Shown one piece after another: positions 31,804-41,800 of a DNA stretch of 64,000 nt. The position numbers were made by a program, and so were the translations under genes. Every line of letters begins with the position of its first letter. Positions within the stretch are counted from its first letter, which is position 1. The notes below the pieces were generated by a model. It had not been told where the DNA came from and made no database searches. It saw only the letters and a program-made list of their open reading frames with translations. The stretch comes from Romanomermis culicivorax. Lineage: Eukaryota > Nematoda > Enoplea > Mermithida > Mermithidae. The stretch covers positions 62,001 to 126,000 of the forward strand of contig CAWUHX010000252.1 of NCBI GenBank assembly GCA_963922205.1, written 5' to 3'.

Positions 31804-34442
31804 AGCTAAAAACGCGTCAAACGGCAGGGACACCACTTTGAGAGGCTCGGGCACGACCACACAACCTGCGGGAGGTCAAAGGGTAAGGCGCCGCACATAT
31901 TCTTGCAAATTGCTCTGTTTTTTGGAATCTTTTCAAAAATTTGATTAAAATATTGACTACTAAAATAAGCGTTAAGTGCGGCACATTGTGACGGGCTAGG
32001 CCACATGCCCCGCGGGAGGTCAAGGGTTAGGGCGCCGCACAATTTCTTGCAAATTGCGCTGTTTATTGGAATCTTTTCAACAATTTGATTATCATATTGA
32101 CTACTAAAATGAGCGTTAACTGCGACACATTGTGAGGGGTCAGGCCACATGCCCCGCGGTAGGTCAAGGCGTAAGGCGCCGCACATATTCTTGCAAAATT
32201 TTTATTTTTTATATGTTTTTTTCTTATAATTTCTTGTTTTTTTGGTTTTTTATATTTGTTTTTTCTTATTTTTTCGTGCTTTTCAGTTAATTTTTTAGTT
32301 ATTGTTTCTTGGTTTTTTTCGGTTTTATGTGTTTTCTTCCAAATTCTTCTGTTAGCTGTCTGTTTTTACTCTTTTTTTTACTTTTTATTTATTTTTTTTG
32401 TTGAGCTTTGGTTTTTAATTTTAAAAATCGCGAATTCTGTATTTGTATTTCTTATATGTTTTTTCCTTTTTGTTATTTCTACATTTTTACTTATTTTAGT
32501 TTTTTCTTTTTTTTTGTATCTGTTTTTTCTCCAGTTTTTTTATTGAATATTTAGTTATTTTTCGTTTATTAATTTTAATTTATCTTTTTCAGTTTATGAA
32601 TTTTTGTCGAGTTGTTGTTTCTTGATTACTTTTTTTTACTTTCTCCTACGTATTTATTTTTTCAGTGTTAAATATTTTCTTTCAAATTTTTGTCTTCTGC
32701 TTGCTGTCTGTTTTTATTCATTTTTTTAATTTTTAGTTTTGACTTTGATTGAAAATTGCGTTTGTCTGTTTTTGTTTTTTACAGATTTTGTTGTTTTTTG
32801 TCGTTTTTTCATTTTTTGATTTATTTTTTTTGCTTTTGTTTTTTTGTCGGTTAAAATATGGTTTTCGTTGTCAAGTTTTTTGTTTTTTTCATTGAAAAAT
32901 TATAGTTCAAGATGAGATTGTTGTTTTTTTTTGTTTTACTTTCATTTCGTTTTCATTCATCCGTTGTTTTTTTTAATTTTTTTCTTTATTTGTGTTTATT
33001 ATTTTTTCAACTGTTTTCGTTTTTCAATTAAAAAATGATAGTCTATGCTGATATTTTTGATTTTTGTGCTTCACTTGCTTTCTGTTTTTTATTTGCTGTT
33101 TTTTTCTGGAAAAAGTTGCAGATTTATTTTTTGTTCTTTTTGTTTGCCTTTCCTCCGTTTTTCTAGTTTGTTGTTTTTTGTTGAGTTTTTTCATTTTTTG
33201 TGTGAAAATTATAGTTTATGATCATTTTTTATTTTTTTTTTGTTTTTATTGTTCCAAAGTGTTTTTGTTTTTTCAATAAAAAATTTTAGTTTATGCTCAC
33301 ATTTTTGGTGTGTAACCTGCTTTTCGCTTTTTTAAATTTTTTCTTATAAGTTCTTTTTTGTGTTTTTTATTGTTCTTATGTCAATTTTTTTTTGTTTTGG
33401 CTTGAAAATTATAGTTTATAACGAAATTTTTGGTTTTTGTGTTTTGATTGCTTTTTTGTGCTGATTCATTTCGTTTTTTATTCTGTGTGGATTTTATTGT
33501 TTTTTGTCAAATTTTTGTTTTTCAATTGGAAAATTATAATTCATGTTTTTGTGTTTTACCTGCCTTATTTATTTGTTTTTTTTGTTTCTGTTCCTTTTTT
33601 CTTTCCGGATCAGAAAATAATAGTTTATTCCGAAACTTTTGGTTTTTGTGTTCTTTTTTTTATTAAATTTTGTTTTGTTTTTTAGTCGATTTATTGTTTT
33701 TTGACAAGTTATGTGTTTTTTAATTAGACTGTATGATGAAATTTTTGGTATTTGTTTACTCGCTTTTCGCTTTTATTTATTTTTTGTGTTTGTTTTTTGT
33801 TCGTTCGTGGTTTTTTGTCAAGTTTGTTTGTTTTTTGATTCGAAAATTATAGTTTATGATTAAATTTTTTTGTTTTTATTTTTTTGTTCACTTTTTTGTT
33901 TTTTGATTGCAAAATTAGAGTTCATGATGGAATTTTTTCTGCAATTTATTTGTTTTTGTGGTTTTTTTACGTCAAAAAACGTTTTTTCGTAATTTTTTAA
34001 TCTGTTTTTTCGTTTTTTTGTAGTTTATTTCTACGTTTTTTAGTTTTCTAAAATTTTTCTGGGGAAAAATTGTGCACTGCTATGAATTTTATGGTTTTTG
34101 TGCTATGTTCTTGAATTTAAAAAAAATTTTAATTAATTTTTAAAAAGTTGTGTGACATCAAAAATAAATTTTATGATTGCCGTGTGTTTTTGCAAAAATT
34201 ATATAATTGTGTGGCGCCATACCCCCTGACTCCCGCAGGGCGTGTGGCCTTGCTTCACAAGCTGTCACAGTCAACACTGACTTCATTATTCAAGATTTTA
34301 ACCAAATTGTTGAAAATATTCCAAGAAACAGCGCAATTTGCAAGAATATGTGCGGCGCCTTACCCCTTGACCTCCCGCGGGTCGTGCGGTCGTGCCCGAG
34401 CCTCCCAAGGTGGTGTCCCTGCCGTTTGACGCGTTTTTAGCT
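31804..34442. mobile_element. TIR element with T-rich core (element F)
   Basis: AGCTAAAAACGCGTCAAACG starts at 31,804 and its complement ends at 34,442. The inverted match extends for about 100 bp with scattered differences. The left end holds three related ~143-bp subterminal units, each containing AAGGCGCCGCACA or a close variant followed by TTCTTGCAAATTG. The right end holds two. Between them lie almost 2 kb of strongly T-rich DNA. There is no plausible transposase: the apparent ORFs read through the repeated ends or the T tract. No target duplication was identified. Confidence 0.7.
32890..33960 (+). repeat. Degenerate T-rich tandem array
   Basis: A phrase close to GAAAATTATAGTTTATGA, usually followed by AAATTTTTGGTTTTTGTG, recurs about ten times (near 32,893, 33,027, 33,205, 33,283, 33,408, 33,528, 33,613, 33,728, 33,842 and 33,907). 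The spacing is irregular, about 65-180 bp, and poly-T-rich filler lies between. Long F/L/V-rich ORFs here are compositional artefacts. Confidence 0.6.
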
Positions 34443-35802
34443 TCTTATATCTATTTGGAAATGCGATGAGCAAGTTGATCTTTTTGGTACAGTAGTCGAT
34501 AATCTGACAAATGTACACTCATCATTATAACGCTATAGGGTAGTGTGCACCAGCTGCAGTAATACCGAGTGAGATATTGACCGGACAGAAAATAGAGTGA
34601 AACAATTGATCACGTGATTTTGCCTGCAGAACGTTAAAACCTGCTGATCGCTTTCAGAAATATACAAAACTGATCCCGATGAGCTTCTTATTGCATATTG
34701 CACAATAAAAATTAAACTTATACAACACGATAGCCACTGCTTTCTGTCATTTTTTTCATATCCAACCTTGATTATGTGCGGAAACAAGGAAAAAATAGTA
34801 GTTCAAAAATAAGGCTTTCCTCAAGTCATTTTCCTTAGTGTCAGTATTAATTTTAGTTTATCAATGGCGAGCATCACACTCTACTTTATGTTTTCCCATT
34901 TGATGGTCGAGTTTTTAGTCCCGATACTTTTTGGCCAATTTTTCTCATTACGAAGGGATCACTCGTGGACAAGATAATGACAAGATAACAAGACAGATAA
35001 AGGCAAGGACGATATTCGAAAGTACGCCAAACTTCTAACTACAGGCTCTAGTCTGTTTCTCTTGTTATCCTTGTAAATATTGATGGCAGAAAGAAACTAA
35101 GGTGTTATTAGATATTCTTTATTTTATGCAGTAAAAACTACTTTAAGCAATTTCTTATCATGTTTTGATTTACAAAAATTTTATATGAAAACTGAACAGT
35201 AGTCCTATTTGAATTATGCAATAATTGAAAAATGGAAAGAAAGTACTACCCCCAAAGTCGTTTAGACAAAGCATTTTTGAGATGTGTTACGCATTATTCG
35301 AGTATGGTCACAAATATTCTGTCTTATGTGACATACAGTTTAGGAGAAAATCGTTAAATGGAAAATAGTCCTTGCTTTCCAATCCAGTTCTATTATTTGC
35401 CAGCATTTCAAGAAAAACAGACTATAGTTGGTTTTTCTAAAATGGTTGCAACAATGAAACCGTTCTACAGTTCAGATTGTGCACAATCAGCCATTTGCAA
35501 TCATGTAGATCAAGCTGAAATATTGTCCAAAAATGAGAATCGGGGCTTGATGACAGAATAAGAAAGCAGATAAGAGCGTGGTCAACTCTTTCAAAATTGT
35601 GTTAAATTGAACCTACATATCTCGTCCCAGCATCTGTCTTATCAAAGTAAATAAACTGTAGCAAACCACGGCATAGAACACAAATCATACTTCGCCTATA
35701 TTAACGTGAAAATATATAGTGTGAAAATCAATGTAAATATATCACCCCATAAATCATAATGATCATTTTTTCGACAAGTGACAATGCCGAATATCTCTAC
35801 CT
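34443..35802. other. Gene-free stretch downstream of CRIP
   Basis: This is the likely 3' flank of the CRIP gene plus dispersed repeats. A segment at about 35,345-35,420 resembles one at about 43,490-43,560 (AGTCCTTGCTTTCCA and AAAAACAGACTATAG). No separate gene was found. Confidence 0.4.
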
Positions 35803-38800
35803 CTAGGAACGCTGCTGTGTATGAAACGTGTGACTTTCGGTGCCGCCGTGACCATATCCTGCAAAATTGTCAGCAAAACACGTGATTTTACTGTGAAGGA
35901 TGTTGGCCCACCTTTTGGTCCGAATAAGGCACTGTAGCACTGATCGCAGTAAGGCTTATTCTCGTGCTGAAATACATTAATTTCCTGCAAGAGTTTCATT
36001 AACAGTTCTACCTAAATTGGGTGAGTGGGACTGGGAAGATAATTCTTCAATATGAAAAAGAGCCAAGTATGAGCAACAAGGGAAAAGTCAAGTCAATGTG
36101 TTGATTTCTTCACAAAATTGAGACTCGTATGTTTACGATTATACTATAGAGTTCTCAAATTATATTACACAACAGACCTTTCGAAGGCCAAATTTTCATG
36201 TGAGGTGATAGTATTGCAGCAATGGGGTGGACCATTTATTCTCAAAATCTAAAGTACGTCATTTTGATTAGAACAATCGGGTATCCAAATTTTTAGCATT
36301 CCATCAGGCTAAGCATTATACCACTCCTGTTCCTGAGCCGGTTTGAGATTTTCAGATTTTCAACTTCATCAGCCTTAGTAAGTTTACCATTTGTCCACAT
36401 AAAATTGGAATATTCAAATATTATTCAACAGTTCAACAGCCTTACTAAGTGTACTCTTCTCTCGCTGTTTCCCAGTCTAGGAACCCAGAGACGGCCACAC
36501 TATAGGGATTGTGTCATAACATGGTGCCCGTTTCACTTTGGCGCCTTGTCTTACTTTGATACCCAAGCTGTGTCTTGCTTTTTCGCCCGTCTTATTTTAG
36601 CACTCGTCTCACTTTGGCGCCTGTCTCATGACACCCGTCTTCCTTTGGTGCATAGTATGTCCTGGTATACAAGCGACGTGTTTACATTGGCGCGCAGTTT
36701 CACATCAACATAATGGCTATAAATAGTTCAGGCCATCCTGAACAGCCTAAAGCCCCATCACTTCATCAGAATAACGTTCAGAAAAGGACACAAAATCCGT
36801 TTTTGATGGCCGTCTGTACCGAGTGGCCAACTGTGGCATATGGCCGACTGTACCGGGAGGCCGACTAAAAAAATATGCTACTTAAGTAAAAGCGCAGAAT
36901 AGTATTTCTGAATTTCTAAGTTTTTCATTTCGTAAGAAATTTTTCCCCTCGTACCTGTTCATTTTGTTAAGTATATTTGTTATAAAAAGGAATGAAAATG
37001 ATTTTGGGCTCCAAAATATCTGTTGACAGTTCATGGAAATTCGACGTTGCTTACGTGCGGAAGTCGCACAAATCCCATTTTTGGCTTTTCAAAAAGAATA
37101 AAGCTAAACGTGAATTTGATGGTTTGCAAACCGTGTATTATGAACGCAACAATCGTGCTAAAATAGGACGCGAAAAAAGCCGAGTTTTAGTTAGGGATGG
37201 TCGGGTCAAGAGTGATCCTGAAGTTGGCCACAACGTACAATGTGCTTCAACTGATGCCACAACCACGGAAACCTTGCGTGTCAAGCGGGAAATTATTTAA
37301 GCGCCAAAAAAGGCGAAAAATCATTAAGGGCTTACAGGAGTGGTCTAGCATTGCTCCCACGATGTTTTCCGATCAAGAACTACGAAAGAATAGTAAATCG
37401 AACTTGCCGTCTTGGGTATCTTTGAGAAGGTTTCTTTACAGTTGTAGTTCTGACATATTTTATCCATGCGGTTTTTTTGCTACAAAAATATTAGAAAAAG
37501 TCAATAGAATTAATTTAGGCTTTTATAATGAGTTAAAAAATTATGAAGGAAAAACCAATTGGATAGTCACATTTCGGCTACATGGTACAGCAGTCAGTCA
37601 TGTGCTACAGTCGGCCACCCGGTACAGTCGACCAGCCGGTACGGTCGGCTAGTCGGTACAGTCGACCAGATGGCTTAGAGTTCCGAATGAAACACTCATA
37701 TTTCGTCCTTCTATTCCCAGGGTGGCGCTCTTCCGACTAATGTGGATACGAATAGACATTTATAGTTCTTTCCGAATACAAAAAATATTTTTATAAATAA
37801 TACCTAAAAGCATGTAATCAAAAAATGACAGGATAAACGTGTTGAAGCCTGCATCTTCATAAGCACGAAAAGTGGATTCAGAATTGAGTGCATTCTGCAT
37901 CTAAAACTTGCTCACAAATAAGCATTTGATCATCTGCGAATTTCTAGTCAATCAACCATTATTATTCATAAGCCACATTTCAAAAAGTGCTATCTACTTC
38001 GTTTGGGGTTCTGTCTCTGGTCATAGATCATTCAAGTGATTACCAGGAATTTGCGAAATTCGTGAGGTCTTTGTTTTGGTATCTTTGTAACTGTCGGTCG
38101 ATTTTTCCCAGATATTAGGCTTGGTACGAACTTCATTCATTAATAATTCATTTTGTCATCAAAGTACTCCATTTGTAAAAATGAATTTTGTGTTTTTCTC
38201 TATGGCATATTTGCAACTATTGGCCATGAAAGTGATGAAAAAATTGAGTTTTTGGTGACGCAACAACTATGTTCACGTATCATACTGCGTTTTTCGGTTT
38301 TCCATCTTAATTCAATTAATTATTGCTTGATTATGCGCATTTTCGGGCATCTGAATTGGAAGAAAGTAACACCTTTCCTACTTTGACGAAAGTCTTTTCG
38401 CCATTTGTAGTCAGGTAGAAGGTACAGTCTCACTTTGGCGCCCGTTTCACTTTGGCGCCCGTTTCACCTTGGCGCCCATATCACTTTGGCGCCCATCTCG
38501 CTTTGGCGCCTCGTCTCACTTTGGGGCCCAAGCTGTGTCTCACTTTGCTGCCCATCTCACTTCGGCGCCCGTCTTACTTAGGCTCATTGTAGGTCCTAAT
38601 AAACAAGCGATGTGTTCTCATCTATGCAAATTTTACGCGCACTTTTACATTACTATAATGGCTATAAATAGCTTGGAAAATATAATTATCAGTTACCCTG
38701 CTAAACTTCATTCAATAAAAACACTTTTCATTAAACTAAAATGGCTGATTTTGAGGAAGCCCGCTTTATCGTGTCTTTGTATTGTCAAATGTCAATTTTG

Positions 38801-41800
38801 GTTTGTGAAAGTAGAGTTAATCCGGATATTTTTTATTTGTTCAAAAAGAAAAAAGTTAAACGATTGGCGATCAGTGGTGAAGTCATGTACTTCGAATGTC
38901 TTTGTTGCAACAGTCATGGGAATCCCATTGTCATATCCGGATCACGGTCACAATCCAATTTGTGCGGCTCACCCAATCCCAAGTTGAAGCTAAGCGTATC
39001 AAATGTGAAATGATTTTTTTCCAATTTTGCACTAATTTTTATTACCCGTGCGAATTTTGTGCAAAATCCTACAGTTTACAATGTTCTCAGGGAAAATTAG
39101 CAATTTACAAAATGCAATCTAAAAATAGCGTTCGTCTATTTTTGGGGAAACGGGATTAGGGATTTTCGAGAAAAAGCTTTGAAGCATTCTTGGGGGAAAG
39201 AGGAATTTCGGGGAAACAGGACCTTCGGGGAATGGGTATTCACCCAAATAAATGATCAGCATGAATGCCGAAAAGCATACTATGACAGGGCGTCAAAGTG
39301 AGACAGGCGCCAAGTTAAGACATCCAAGAAAAGTCATTATTAAACGGTGTGCGCCAAAGTGAGACGGGCGCCAAAGTGAGATGGGCGCCAAAGTGAGACG
39401 GATGCCAAAATGAAACGGGCGCCAAAATGAGACACAATGAGCCATAACGTCTGCTGAAGACGGCCTACCAACTCTCCTCTATGAATATTGATGAGTTAGG
39501 AAGACAGTTCCCGCCATTCTGGCGCCTTTGCCCTTCCCAAGTGTATTCGGATGAAGTATAGATGGGGCTTAAGCCTAAGCCGACTTTTCTCGTGCAATGA
39601 GTTTGTTCAACGTCGTGCTGGTCTAGAGGATGCAGAGAATTTTGCCGCCAAATGACTCCTAAGCCTAAGTTTTTATAAGCCAAATTTAAATTTTGCGAGC
39701 CAATAATTTGTAATTGAAGAATATCGAAAAATAGGCTCATATCATAACACACTGTGGAAGGTATATAATTATGTGGACATTCAATAAGCTGATAAATGTT
39801 CAAAAAAATTACTGTTCAAAATTTTATTTCCAACCAGTGTTTTTCTGGTATACAGGCTTACAATGGTTCTTGAAAAAATCTTTGTACAAAGAAAATCTTT
39901 TTGTATGCAAAAAACCACCGTATTTCGTGTAATATTGCAGAAGCCTTCTTCGAAATTAGCACTTGAATTCATGCCCCTCACACAACAGTATAAGGCATTA
40001 GAATATGCAGCTTCTGTTGTTATTCTTTCCGGCGCGTAGCGCCGAAATTTTTTTAGATTGTGACATTCTAAAATGCTGGAAAATCAACTTGAGGATAACT
40101 TATTCAATAAGCATCAGGTTTAAATTTGCTGTGCAAAAACATGTCTTTTTCATTATACAATTTGAAAAACGTCATGAAAAAATTCAAGTTTAATTTGAAA
40201 TTTCCGGAAATCACTTCCATAATGGATATGAATTTAAACTCGGCCTCATGCTCAAAATTATAGCTACAAAAAAGTTGGAAAAATTGAGATTTGACCCCTG
40301 AAATGCACAAAAATTCATCTTTTCCATGTTAAACCTCCATATTTTCCCATTTTTTCGAAATTCTTCTTCCCAAAAAGTTTGATTTGTGGAAAAACAGTGG
40401 ATAAAACAATCGGAAGAGTTATGGAATAAAATTCAGTGCCAAGCGCCGGAAAATTTTATGCGTATTTTAGAGCCTGCAAAACACTTACTTTAAATCTAAA
40501 ATTAAATGAAAATAACTATAATTCGCTAAAATATAATTATGGGTCCAAGGCTTAAATTTTCAGGAGCCATTTCCAAATTTTTAAGGGCCCAGACCCCTAA
40601 GATGACTAAACAACGCCTGCATATAGTATCGTTTTCAGAACAATGTTGCACATGATAAATTGAAAGCTTTTCAGAAATAATTTTATTCATATTTTTTTAT
40701 TCACCTGGAAAACGTGGAAATCCTGGAAAAGTCAGAGAATTTCGATTACGATTATTCTGGAGTAGTTGCTTCTATTGAAAAATTAGGCGAATTTGCATGT
40801 TAGCAGTTGAGAATATCAGAATTTTCTGGCGCTTTGCGCCGGTTTAAAATCCGGATTTGGCTGAAGTGCAGTTCTTAGGATGTCCAGTACCATTACATAA
40901 TTAACATTCAATTGTTTCAGTGCATCTGCAGTTATATTTCTTTTGATTGAATATTGATATTTAATTGATATTGCTGATGTTGATTGAATATTAATTGATT
41001 TTGATTGAATATTGATATTTAATTGAGGCATTCATAAAAAGAGCAAACGACGCAGAATATGCAAATTCAGAAAGTTCACTGACAAATAACCAAAAAATCT
41101 TACATACAGATGAATGAAAAGCCTAATATCAAAGGAAAAAGCAGAGACAAAAATCACAAAAAAGAAGAAACAAGAGAACAAATATAAAAATAACATAGGA
41201 AGATGGAATTGAAAATAACTGAAAAAGAGCAAATGTCATACGGTACCGAGACATTAGAGCGCGGGACAATAGAGCGCGAACATTAGAGTGCGGACATTAG
41301 AGCGCTGGGACATTAGAGCGCGGGACAATAGAGCGCGGACATTAGAGTGCGGACATTAGAGCGCTGGGACATTAGAGCGCGGACATTAGAGCGCAAAGAC
41401 ATTAGAGCGTAGGACAATAGATTGCAGGGACATTAGAGCGCAGGACAATAGAGCGCAGGACATTAGAGCGCAGGACAATAGAGCGCAAGGACATTAGAGC
41501 GCTGGACAATAGAGCGCAGGGACATTCGAGCGCAGGACGATAGAGCGCAGGACAATAGAGCGCAGGGACAATAGACCGCAAGGACAATAGAGCGCACGAC
41601 AATAGAGCGCGGACATTAGAGTGCAGGGACATTAGAGCGCGGACATTATAGACAATACAGTAGCGGTTGCAGGTGCGGGGCGGCCGCGCCTTCTAAACTT
41701 ATAGTATGAAAATTAAAATTATCAAGATAATGGTTAAACGCAAACAATCACAAATCTACAAAACTTTAAATACTTTAGCCAAAATTAACTTTTTTCGAAT

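Larger units (their letters stand above)
36497..39457 (+). mobile_element. Iterated-end element A (composite, Mutator-like)
   Basis: Arrays of a ~17-bp unit close to TCTCACTTTGGCGCCCG occur in one orientation at about 36,509-36,690 and 38,428-38,588, and inverted at 39,287-39,440. Outer ends share ATTGTGTC then TGGYGCCCGTTTCA. AGACGGCC flanks the whole (36489-36496 and 39458-39465), and one more base can be included with a mismatch. The two left-type arms are each followed by a similar sequence ending CTATAAATAG and then a start codon, so the element looks like two copies fused. Inner reading frames are FLYWCH-like. The right copy is not separately flanked by a duplication. Confidence 0.65.

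Noticed and set aside
31806..32186. 126-codon ORF containing CGALxLDLPRGMW repeats
   Set aside because: It reads through the three subterminal repeats of element F. The peptide repetition follows the 143-bp DNA repeat and changes with it.
32256..33685. Several F/L/V-rich ORFs resembling membrane proteins
   Set aside because: They are translations of a T-rich tract, have no family features, and follow the repeat phrases of the tract.
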